This document shows, in pieces, positions 9,401 through 16,248 of a stretch of 56,558 nucleotides of DNA; position 1 is the stretch's first letter; each line of letters starts with the position of its first letter. The stretch covers positions 1 to 56,558 of the forward strand of contig WGOB01000001.1 in assembly GCA_016124255.1 (NCBI GenBank), read 5' to 3'. The DNA is from Alphaproteobacteria bacterium. Lineage in GTDB: Bacteria > Pseudomonadota > Alphaproteobacteria > Caulobacterales > Aquidulcibacteraceae. The notes beneath the pieces were generated by a model that worked only from the letters and a program-made list of their open reading frames with translations, was not told the DNA's origin and made no database searches. The position numbers and the translations under genes are program-made.

Positions 9401-10136
9401 CGATCGCGGCGTCGATCTCGACGCGCGCCTGGGCTTCGATGTCCGCGATTTTGCGCGCGAGATCTTCATCGGCGACGGCGATGCGCTGCGCCAGCGCCGC
9501 CGCAGCGGTGAAGGCGTCGGACGCGCTCTGCTCTGCGGCGTCAAGGCGCGTCTCGATCGCAGCGCGCATGTCCTGCGCGCCGCCGGTCGCCTCTTCGAGC
9601 GTACGCTGCGCTTCGACCATCTGCGCATCGGCGTCGCGCAGCTTGGCGGCGAGGTCCTCCTGCGCGGCGTGGAACATCTCCAGCGCCTCGACCAGGCGCC
9701 CCGCGGTGTCGTGCGCGGCGGCCTCGGCTTCATCGACGCGCTCGGAGAGCCCGAGCATGGAGCGATCGATCGTGGAGACCGCGCGGTCGAGGCCCACGAG
9801 CGCGAGCTGCGTGCGCCGCTGGCTCGCTTCCATGCGCTGCGCCAGCCGCGACAGCGGGTCGTGCAGCCGGTCCCCGAAGCGATCGACCGCGCGCATCCCG
9901 CGCAGCGCCGGCTCTTCGTCCTCGATCTCGCCATAAAGCGCCGCGAGGCGCGGCAGCCCGCGCGGACGCGGCTGCAGCAGCGGCTCGTCATCGATGACGC
10001 CCTGGCCCGCTTCGTGCGCGGCCAGCGCTTGATTGAGATATTCGCCGAGGGTGAGGCCTTGGCGGCGGGCGGCGTCGCGCGCGGCTTCGCGCACCTTGGG
10101 ATCGATCCCCTTCACGCTCCACGGAGTTGCGCTCAT
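6423..10136 (-). CDS. podJ: PodJ-like polar localisation protein (coiled coil, TM, Sel1 repeats)
   Basis: Polar organiser resembling Caulobacter PodJ, 1237 aa. Domains: N-terminal PodJ signature (WSVKGIDPKVREAARDAAR, residues 6-24, then LGEYLNQ); very long Ala/Glu/Arg coiled coil (about 85-760); acidic Pro-rich linker (about 760-900); Lys-rich stretch; one TM helix (about 930-955, VILWGGAGAAAAALAAGAVLL); C-terminal Sel1/TPR-like repeats (about 1030-1200), presumably periplasmic. The start at 10136 is chosen because the PodJ motif begins there and GAGG lies about 7 nt upstream; an in-frame Met 15 codons further upstream lacks this support. Caulobacter PodJ ends in a peptidoglycan-binding domain, but this one stops after the repeats with an Ala/Arg tail. 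A role in recruiting polar and envelope factors is inferred from the family. Confidence 0.85.
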   Translation of the reverse strand: MSATPWSVKGIDPKVREAARDAARRQGLTLGEYLNQALAAHEAGQGVIDDEPLLQPRPRGLPRLAALYGEIEDEEPALRGMRAVDRFGDRLHDPLSRLAQRMEASQRRTQLALVGLDRAVSTIDRSMLGLSERVDEAEAAAHDTAGRLVEALEMFHAAQEDLAAKLRDADAQMVEAQRTLEEATGGAQDMRAAIETRLDAAEQSASDAFTAAAALAQRIAVADEDLARKIADIEAQARVEIDAAIAESRAALAESARIAAEIDAAKAVAAEAKSGVADLRAEQRTLADRVAASEAEAHDALTETRAVRDDLAGRMDRLEHEARALAGDTHALDEMRAAQDVLAKRLTECETGAREASQSAIEEMRRIQAALAARLDHVEAAGRTSSSAAPAASPSALEDIRAAQSQMSSRLSKAEQEARDLTAGLRQAAGGAIADLRNAQLRLTARLKELEERAADAPAAVRTIEDGVRRLEERIAQVETTANTVVRQLEETATAAAADSDGAVALRAMFERRLDEMSQSSQSALEEARAALAQQIGDALNGARADEIDGSIAEVNRRLAAAERRQAQTIEAISIEIKRMSETVERRLRAVETRPAAESSADAGDAFKEEIARMSEALERRFEEMEHREAAGFDRVSQEIGRVSHELTGAAERLDSRVASVEARSAQAIEQIGEQIARMAERFNARQEALSKDVDARTASVSDAVEDMRRRLSAMEGADTNEAAPVVELRPTSPAPLFDGAVRAGPIAAAPPASPEEVAYIDDIEPPPVEASAERDAESVAFTDDFEVIEAPEQDPIARDAFPSFGEEDAVPLADAPPAIDDFTDQDVAAEDAPPLEDEWAAAAPPSDVDAAALDLPDFDPFEEIDEPPLPSLAEEREAGPAPKEDYLAAARRAALAQAAAPKRGRKAKAEKPAKAKAAKPEKRAGAGLRGPGRVILWGGAGAAAAALAAGAVLLRSGGGEPAPTSDAFGPSAAEAAPTRAEPLAASLDAPLGSPSAEALAEQAPGAGDDLAVPAVAAEAQTRAVARPLASSPRSLEQAAAQGDAVAQYDLALQRIAGEQHSDGVALLRRAAAQDLAMAQYRLAKLYERGEAGVAQDIRQARQWTERAASNGNRRAMHDLGVFFARGEGAALDEQAAFRWFRQAADLGVTDSQYNLGVLYQQGRGVDADPTEALFWYHVAARNGDRDANARAAALEQTLTQTQVEQARARAQAFRPRAASARANGEFGARAWAARAS

Positions 10137-10306
10137 GCCGCCCTCGAATGCCCATTTCCGCACGCGCAGCGAAACGATCACGCCCGCACAGAATCATCAT
10201 TGAACCTGAGCATCGATCAGAATCGGGCCGGCGTTAATGCTGCGTAAAATGGTGAACGCCGGGACAGGCGCGCTCAGGCGCGGCCCCCGCACGCGCAGCG
10301 TGCGAA

Positions 10307-11104
10307 TCAGCGCGTGCGCGCGTCTGCCGCGCTCGCCGGCGGCGATTGTTGCGATGTCGGCCCGACCTGGACGAACCCGCTGTATCGGAGCGCTGCGCCG
10401 CGCTCGGGGATGTCTTCGAAGCCTGTGAGCATGATGCGCATGCCGTCGCGGCCCCAGGATTCCGCGCGCAGCGCTGTCGCCTCGCGCGCGCCGAGGCGGG
10501 CGCCGAGCGGACGCCAGGTGTGTCCCGCAAGACCCACCGGCGCGACCGCGGCGTCGGGCGCGTCGACCACGATGATGAACCGGTCGGCGGCGTCGGCGCG
10601 TGCGCTGATGGCCTCCGCCGCGGCGTCGGCGCGGGCGTCGCCATTGGTGCGGTCGCGCTCTTCGGCGCTGAGCCGCGCCGCGGCTTCCGCCGCCGGCGGC
10701 TGGAGGCGAAACATGTCGATCTGCGCGCCGCGCCGCAGCAGGCCGCGGACCGGCCCGTCGAGCGTCTCCGCGCCATCGCCCAGCGCCCCGATCATCACCC
10801 GCTCGCCACGGCCGGCGGCATGGCAGGCGATCGCCAGCGCTGCGCCGATGGCCGCCGCCCGATCGCCCGGTCCGGAATCCAGCAACACGATGCGGCTCTG
10901 CGGCTGCGCCAGCAGCCGGTCGACCCCCAACGCCGGCGGGCATCCCAGCCGCGCCGACAGCTTTTCCGCCGGCGCCGAACAGGCCGCGAGAGCGAGCGCA
11001 AGAAGCGCTGCGGCGAAGGGGCCGTGGCGTCGGCGTCGGGCGAGCACGCGCAAAGTCCTAACAGGCGGCGGCTTGTTTTTGCGCGTTTTGACGGCGCAAG
11101 CCAA
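10307..11104 (-). CDS. Lipoprotein of unknown function
   Basis: 265 aa from ATG 11104. A GTG at 11047, preceded by TAGGA, would remove a basic 19-residue N-terminus and place the signal peptide normally; I consider it plausible. The lipobox is LALAAC, following FAALLALALAAC-type hydrophobic residues, so it is an exported lipoprotein. The mature part has alternating strands and helices (SRIVLLDSGPGDRAAAIGAA near 68-87, RFIIVVDAPDAAVAP near 174-188) resembling a Rossmann-like or phospholipase D-like alpha/beta fold, but I see no catalytic motif I can name. It precedes podJ in the same direction with a 170-nt gap and is divergent from the MerR regulator. Function unknown. Confidence 0.7.
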   Translation of the reverse strand: MACAVKTRKNKPPPVRTLRVLARRRRHGPFAAALLALALAACSAPAEKLSARLGCPPALGVDRLLAQPQSRIVLLDSGPGDRAAAIGAALAIACHAAGRGERVMIGALGDGAETLDGPVRGLLRRGAQIDMFRLQPPAAEAAARLSAEERDRTNGDARADAAAEAISARADAADRFIIVVDAPDAAVAPVGLAGHTWRPLGARLGAREATALRAESWGRDGMRIMLTGFEDIPERGAALRYSGFVQVGPTSQQSPPASAADARTR

Positions 11105-11130
11105 GGGGCCGACCGGGTGCAGGCCGGGCT

Positions 11131-11144
11131 TGACGTTAACGTCA
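11131..11144. promoter_or_regulatory. Perfect 14-bp palindrome, probable MerR operator
   Basis: TGACGTTAACGTCA reads identically on both strands. It lies 71 nt before the MerR start codon and overlaps a TTGACG -35-like hexamer (11130-11135), a usual position for an autoregulatory operator. Its ACGT-x-x-ACGT core resembles sites described for MerR-type regulators of branched-chain and fatty-acid degradation (LiuR-like). It also faces the divergent lipoprotein gene. Confidence 0.6.
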
Positions 11145-11214
11145 GCGTCAGATACGCCGTTAGGGATTGGTAAAGGCGCGCAGAACGCCGGCCGTGCAGA
11201 AAGGGTGGATCGCC

Positions 11215-11688
11215 ATGGAGAAGGCCAGGTCAGAGCTGGGCAAGTCCGAACGCACGTATTCGATCTCGGAACTCGCCCGCGAATTCAAAGTCACGCCGCG
11301 CGCCTTGCGCTTCTACGAGGATAAGGGCCTGCTCGCGCCGCGCCGCGACGGGCTGAACCGCGTCTATCTCGGCCGCGACCGGGTGCGGCTGCAATTGATC
11401 CTGCAGGGCAAGCGGATCGGGCTCTCGCTGATCGAGATCAAGGAGATCCTCGATCTCTACAACGCCGACGAACAGCATCGCCTGCAGAACCAGGTCGCGC
11501 TGAAGAAGTTCAAGCAGCGCCTCGTCGCGCTTGAGCAGCAGCGGCGCGACATCGACGGCGCGATCGAGGCGCTGACGAACGGGATCATCCGTCTGGAGCG
11601 CGCGCTCTCCGAGCCCGCGCCGGCGGAAAGCCTGAAGGCCGCGCGCGCCTACGAGCAGGAAGCGCGGCGGCGTCTGCAGGACGCCTGA
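11215..11688 (+). CDS. MerR-family regulator of acyl-CoA degradation (LiuR-like)
   Basis: DNA-binding transcription factor, 157 aa. The winged helix-turn-helix spans about 14-85: YSISELAREFKVTPRALRFY, then EDKGLLAPRRDGLNRVYLGR. A long dimerisation helix follows (about 85-140) with no cysteine cluster, so this is not a metal sensor. MerR proteins of this shape control leucine and fatty-acid degradation genes in Proteobacteria. The start ATG 11215 is chosen over an upstream in-frame Met because AAGGG lies 9-13 nt before it and the domain begins soon after. It is the first gene of the acyl-CoA dehydrogenase, thiolase and FadJ cluster. The palindrome at 11131-11144 is its likely operator; the ligand is presumably an acyl-CoA. 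Confidence 0.85.
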   Translation: MEKARSELGKSERTYSISELAREFKVTPRALRFYEDKGLLAPRRDGLNRVYLGRDRVRLQLILQGKRIGLSLIEIKEILDLYNADEQHRLQNQVALKKFKQRLVALEQQRRDIDGAIEALTNGIIRLERALSEPAPAESLKAARAYEQEARRRLQDA

Positions 11689-11791
11689 GCCGGCGCATCA
11701 ACACGCGGTGATCACGCCGGCGGCCCTGCCGCTGGCGGGTTGCTTCTCTCCCGCGCCGGCTCTTCAAGTGAGCGCCAAACGGAGACGCTTC

Positions 11792-13584
11792 ATGCCCACC
11801 TACGCCGCGCCGCTGCGCGAATTCCGCTTCCTGCTTCGCGATGTCCTCGGGATCGATCGCTACGCCAATCTGCCGGGCTTCGCCGAGGCGCCGGCGGAGC
11901 TTGTTGAGCAGATCCTGGAGGAGGGCGCGAAGTTCTGCGAAGGCGTGCTGCAGCCGCTCAACGGGGTCGGCGATCGCCATGGCTGCACCCGCCACGAGGA
12001 CGGCGCTGTGACGACGCCGCCGGGCTTCAAGGACGCCTACAAGAAGCTGGTGGAAGGCGGCTGGCCCGCGCTGGGCTGCGAGCCGGCTTATGGCGGGCAG
12101 GGTCTGCCGCACATCGTGTCGCTGGCGTGGAACGAAATGGTCTCGTCCGCGAACATGGCGTTCGGGATGTATCCGGGCCTCAGCCACGGCGCCTATGAAG
12201 CGATCCTGCATCATGGCGACGATGCGCAGCGCGAAATGTATCTGCCCAAGCTCGTGACCGGGGAATGGACCGGCACGATGAATTTGACCGAGCCGCATTG
12301 CGGCACCGATCTCGGGCTCTTGCGCACAAAGGCCGCGCCGCAAGCGGACGGCAGCTACCGCATCACCGGGCAGAAGATTTTCATCTCCGCCGGCGAGCAC
12401 GATCTGGCCGACAACATCATCCATCTCGTGCTCGCGCGCATCGAAGGCGCCCCGCCGGCGTCAAGGGCATCTCGCTCTTCATCGTGCCGAAGGTGCTGGT
12501 GAACGCAGACGGCTCGCTCGGCGCGCGCAACGGCGTCTCCTGCGGCAAGATCGAAGAGAAGATGGGCATCCACGGCAACGCCACGTGCGTGCTCAATTAT
12601 GACGACGCCACCGGCTTTCTGATCGGCGAAGAAAATCGCGGGCTGCACGCGATGTTCACGATGATGAACGTGGCGCGCTTGGGCGTGGGCCTCCAAGGCT
12701 ATGCGCAATCGGAAACGGCGTACCAGAACGCCGCGGCGTACGCGAAGGACCGCCTGCAGGGACGCTCGCTCACCGGGCCGAAGAACGCCGACGGCCCCGC
12801 CGATCCGATCATCGTGCATCCGGACGTGCGGCGCATGCTGATGGACGCCCGGAGCTTCAACGAGGGCGCCCGCGCGTTCGTGTTCTGGACCGCGCTCTAC
12901 GGCGATCTGCTCAACAAATCGCCCGACGAGAAAGTGCGCGAGAAGGCCGGCGACTACATGGGCCTGATGACGCCGGTGCTGAAGGCCTATCTCACCGACA
13001 AGGGCTATCAGACCGCAACGAACTGCCAGCAGGTCTATGGCGGGCACGGCTATATCGAAGAATGGGGCATGAGCCAGTTCGTGCGCGATTCACGGATCGC
13101 GATGATCTACGAGGGCGCCAACGGCATTCAGGGCCTCGATCTCGTCGGCCGCAAGCTCGCCGCGAACGGCGGCCGCGCGATCTTCGCGTTCTTCAACGAA
13201 CTCGATCAATTCATCGCCGAGCATGACGACGACAAGGACCTGAAGCCGTTCATCGAAGGTCTCAAGTCCGCGAAGGACCAATTGCAGGAGGGCACGCAAT
13301 GGCTGATGGCCAACGGCATGTCGAATTTCGACAACGCCGGCGCCGCCAGCCATGATTATCTGCACCTCTTCGGGCTCACCGCGTTCGCCTATATGTGGGC
13401 GCTGATGGCGAAAGCGTCGCTCCACGCCAAGGCCAATGGCGGCGCCGCCGATCCGTTCTATGATGCGAAGCTCAAGACCGGACGCTATTTCGTCGAGCGC
13501 GTGCTGCCGGAGACGGCAGCCCACCTTGCCAAGCTCAAGACAGGCTCGCAGAGTTTGATGGCGCTCGCCGCCGACGCGTTCTGA
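11792..13584 (+). pseudogene. Acyl-CoA dehydrogenase (long form, C-terminal domain type), frameshifted
   Basis: FAD-dependent dehydrogenase of the about 600-residue class with an extra C-terminal domain (DmdC/FadE5-like). Frame 1 runs from ATG 11792 (GGAG 8 nt upstream) through MNLTEPHCGTDLG and ITGQKIFISAGEHD. Near 12450-12453 it derails, and the continuation (VKGISLFIVPKVLVNADG onward) lies in the next frame up to 13584. Adding one C to the CCCC run at 12450-12453 restores GAPAGVKG and one reading frame of 597 aa. Later conserved parts are intact: QVYGGHGYIEEWG, IYEGANGIQ and the C-terminal helical domain. Either a homopolymer sequencing error or a real recent mutation explains this. It is the first enzyme gene after the MerR regulator. 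Confidence 0.85.
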
Positions 13585-13595
13585 GGGAGATCACG

Positions 13596-14876
13596 ATGCC
13601 GGCGATCCAGGCGCCTCTCGCGGCGTGGCGCGACGACGAAGAACTCAACATCTTCGATCAAAGCGTGCGCGCGTTCTTCACGCGCGAGGCGCCGCCGGAG
13701 AAATGCGCGAAGTGGCGCGAAGACGGCGTCGTGGAGCGCGACTTCTGGAAGAAGGCCGGCGAAGCGGGGCTCTTGCTCGCCTCGGCGCCGGAGGAGTTCG
13801 GCGGCGCGGGCGGCGATTTCCGGCACGACGCCGTGATCATGTACGCGATGGGCGAGATGGGGATCGACGGCTGGGGCGGCTCGCTCCACAACGCGATCGT
13901 CGCGCCCTATATCTGGCACTACGGCTCCAAGGAGCAGAAGCAGCGCTGGCTGCCGAAAATGGCGACGGGCGAACTCGTCGGCGCGATCGCAATGACGGAG
14001 CCGGGCGCGGGCTCCGATCTCCAGGGCGTGAAGACGACCGCGCGCAAGGACGGCAATCATTACGTCATCAACGGCTCCAAGACGTTCATCACCAACGGGC
14101 AGACGGCGAACCTGATCGTCGTCGTCGCCAAGACCGATCCGACCAAGGGCGCGAAAGGCACCTCGCTCATCATCGTGGAGACCGACGAGGTCGAGAGCGA
14201 TTCTGGGGGCTTCCGGCGCGGGCGCAATCTCGACAAGGTCGGCCAGGATGCGCAGGACACCAGCGAGCTCTTCTTTGAAGACGTGCGCGTGCCGACGTCC
14301 AACCTGCTCGGCATGGAAGAAGGCATGGGCTTCATCCATCTGATGCAGCAATTGCCGTCCGAGCGGCTGCAGATCGGCATCCAGGGCGTGGCGATGATCG
14401 AGCGGGCGCTCCAGCTCACGATCGATTACGTGAAGGAGCGCAAGGCGTTCGGGAAGTCGCTGATCGAATTCCAGAACACGCAGTTCAAGCTCGCGGAGTG
14501 CAAGACCGAAGCGACGGTCGCGAAAGTGTTCGTCGATCAGTGCACGGAGCTTCTGCTGCAAGGCAAACTCGATCCGGCGACGGCGTCGATGGCGAAATAT
14601 TGGGTGAGCGACATCCAGTGCAAGATCATCGACGAATGCCTGCAGCTGCATGGCGGCTGGGGCTTCATGAACGAGATGGAGATCGGGCGGATGTACCGCG
14701 ATGCGCGCGTCCAGCGCATCTATGGCGGCGCCAACGAGATCATGAAAGTGCTGATCGCGAGGACGCTTTGCTTGGAGCGCCGGCTTCCAGCCGGCTTGAC
14801 TTTACTGCCGGCTGGAAGCCGGCGGTCCGAGTTCACCACGCGTCGGCCAGCCCGGCCGGCGCGGTGCGGACGGTAG
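13596..14876 (+). CDS. Acyl-CoA dehydrogenase with REP-derived C-terminal tail
   Basis: Flavoprotein that introduces the alpha-beta double bond into acyl-CoA, 426 aa as read. N-terminal helical domain (about 15-125), beta domain with [13 protein letters not shown] (about 132-144), C-terminal helical domain with the AFGKSL motif near 288 and the final [11 protein letters not shown] and [10 protein letters not shown] motifs (about 350-385). Homologues normally end just after the I-A-R-(T/S)-L that closes this last helix. Here about 35 further residues (from ERRLPAG) are translated from an 18-bp-arm hairpin repeat at 14778-14824 and its flank, so the natural stop seems to have been overrun. The start is 11 nt after the preceding gene's stop, with GGGAG just before it. 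Confidence 0.9.
   Translation: MPAIQAPLAAWRDDEELNIFDQSVRAFFTREAPPEKCAKWREDGVVERDFWKKAGEAGLLLASAPEEFGGAGGDFRHDAVIMYAMGEMGIDGWGGSLHNAIVAPYIWHYGSKEQKQRWLPKMATGELVGAIAMTEPGAGSDLQGVKTTARKDGNHYVINGSKTFITNGQTANLIVVVAKTDPTKGAKGTSLIIVETDEVESDSGGFRRGRNLDKVGQDAQDTSELFFEDVRVPTSNLLGMEEGMGFIHLMQQLPSERLQIGIQGVAMIERALQLTIDYVKERKAFGKSLIEFQNTQFKLAECKTEATVAKVFVDQCTELLLQGKLDPATASMAKYWVSDIQCKIIDECLQLHGGWGFMNEMEIGRMYRDARVQRIYGGANEIMKVLIARTLCLERRLPAGLTLLPAGSRRSEFTTRRPARPARCGR
14778..14824. repeat. REP-like hairpin with perfect 18-bp arms
   Basis: The left arm (14778-14795) and right arm (14807-14824) are exact reverse complements around an 11-nt loop (TTGACTTTACT). The core GGCTGGAAGCC and the following GCGGTCC are shared with a second element at 36406-36428. 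It sits in frame at the 3' end of the acyl-CoA dehydrogenase gene and is translated as part of it. Confidence 0.85.
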
Positions 14877-14957
14877 GCGCGAGCGATGCTTGCGCCAGGG
14901 ACGCCTCCGGTCCCGGGCAGGGCGGTTGAAGTGCAGCTTGGCTGCAGGAGCAGTGAC

Positions 14958-16169
14958 ATGGCTGAAGCCTATATTTATGACGCGGTGCGCACGCCGCGCG
15001 GCAAGGGCAAAAACACGGGGTCTCTGCACGAGATCACGGCTCTTTCGCTCGCGACACAGGCGCTTGCCGCGATCCGCGATCGGAACAATCTCGACACCAG
15101 CAAGGTCGACGACGTCGTGCTCGGCTGCGTCTCGCCGATCGGCGAGCAGGGCGGCGACATCGCGCGGATCGCGGTGCTGAACGCCGAGTACTCTCAGGAC
15201 ACCGCTGGCGTGCAGGTCGATCGCTTTTGCGCAAGCGGCCTTGAAGCCTGCAACATCGCCGCCGCGAAGGTGAAGTCGGGTGAAGCCGATTTCGCCATCG
15301 GCGGGGGCGTTGAAAGCATGTCGCGCGTGCCGATGGGCGCCGGCGGCGGCTCGTGGGCGACCGATCCGACGATCGCGTTCAAATCCTATTTCACGCCGCA
15401 AGGCGTGGGCGCCGACATGATCGCCACCAAATACGGCTTCTCGCGCGACGACGTCGACGCGTTCGCGATGGAGAGCCAGAAGCGCGCGGCGCGCGCGTGG
15501 AAGGAAAGCCGGTTCAAGAAATCGATCGTACCGGTGAAGGATCAGCTCGGCGTCACGATCCTCGCGCATGACGAGCACATGCGCCCGGACACGACGATGC
15601 AATCGCTCGCCTCGCTCGAGCCGTCGTTCAAAGCGCAGGGCGAGCAGATGCCGGGCTTCGACGGCGTCTTGATGCAGCGTTATCCGGAAGTCGAGCGGAT
15701 CAATCACGTCCACCACGCCGGCAATTCCTCCGGCATCGTCGACGGCGCCTCCGCCGTGCTGATCGGCACGAAAGAAGCGGGCGACGCGGCCGGCATGAAG
15801 CCGCGCGCGCGGATCGTCGGCTCGGCCTCGATCGGGTCGGAGCCCGGCATCATGCTCACCGGCCCCGAGTTCGTGACGCAGAAGCTCTTGAAGAAGCTCG
15901 GCATGACCACGAAGGACATCGACCTTTGGGAACTGAACGAAGCGTTCGCGTCCGTCGTTCTGCGCTGGATGCAGGCGCTCGAACTCGACCACGACAAGGT
16001 CAATGTGAACGGCGGCGCGATCGCCATGGGCCATCCGCTCGGCGCGACCGGCGGCATGATCCTCGGCACGATGGTCGATGAACTGGAGCGCACGGGCAAA
16101 GAGCGCGCGCTCATCACGCTGTGCGTCGGCGCCGGCATGGGCACCGCCACGGTGATCGAACGGGTGTGA
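14958..16169 (+). CDS. Acetyl-CoA C-acyltransferase (3-ketoacyl-CoA thiolase)
   Basis: Last step of the beta-oxidation spiral: thiolytic cleavage of 3-ketoacyl-CoA to acetyl-CoA and a shortened acyl-CoA. 403 aa, normal for FadA-type thiolases. Nucleophile Cys91 in [10 protein letters not shown]; the [13 protein letters not shown] loop; NEAFA near 340; the base-bearing [14 protein letters not shown]; and the second Cys in LCVGAGMG. The start ATG 14958 has CAGGAG about 8 nt upstream; in-frame codons further upstream fall in the REP-like region and are unlikely. With the FadJ-like protein downstream it would form a trifunctional complex, as is usual for adjacent fadA/fadJ pairs. Confidence 0.93.
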   Translation: MAEAYIYDAVRTPRGKGKNTGSLHEITALSLATQALAAIRDRNNLDTSKVDDVVLGCVSPIGEQGGDIARIAVLNAEYSQDTAGVQVDRFCASGLEACNIAAAKVKSGEADFAIGGGVESMSRVPMGAGGGSWATDPTIAFKSYFTPQGVGADMIATKYGFSRDDVDAFAMESQKRAARAWKESRFKKSIVPVKDQLGVTILAHDEHMRPDTTMQSLASLEPSFKAQGEQMPGFDGVLMQRYPEVERINHVHHAGNSSGIVDGASAVLIGTKEAGDAAGMKPRARIVGSASIGSEPGIMLTGPEFVTQKLLKKLGMTTKDIDLWELNEAFASVVLRWMQALELDHDKVNVNGGAIAMGHPLGATGGMILGTMVDELERTGKERALITLCVGAGMGTATVIERV

Positions 16170-16195
16170 GTGTGAACGGCCGCGCTCCCGAAACC

Positions 16196-16225
16196 CCCTC
16201 CTCCCCCGCTTGCGGGGGAGGAGGG
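16196..16225. repeat. GC-rich hairpin (14-bp perfect arms) between thiolase and fadJ-like gene
   Basis: CCCTCCTCCCCCGC (16196-16209), TT, GCGGGGGAGGAGGG (16212-16225). It belongs to the same C-rich/G-rich hairpin class as elements at 30346-30455 and 33208-33224. It has no T-run, so within this operon it could stabilise the upstream mRNA or separate expression of the two genes. Confidence 0.75.
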
Positions 16226-16248
16226 CTCTCGGATCTGGAGGAATGACG

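Noticed and set aside
8433-10247. 604-codon open frame on the plus strand opposite the podJ-like gene
   Set aside because: Its protein is Arg/Ala-rich without motifs and mirrors the GC-rich coiled-coil coding strand; the minus-strand gene has clear PodJ and Sel1 signatures.
10137-10306. Possible small gene between podJ-like and lipoprotein genes
   Set aside because: Short frames there have no ribosome site or composition typical of coding sequence; treated as the podJ leader.
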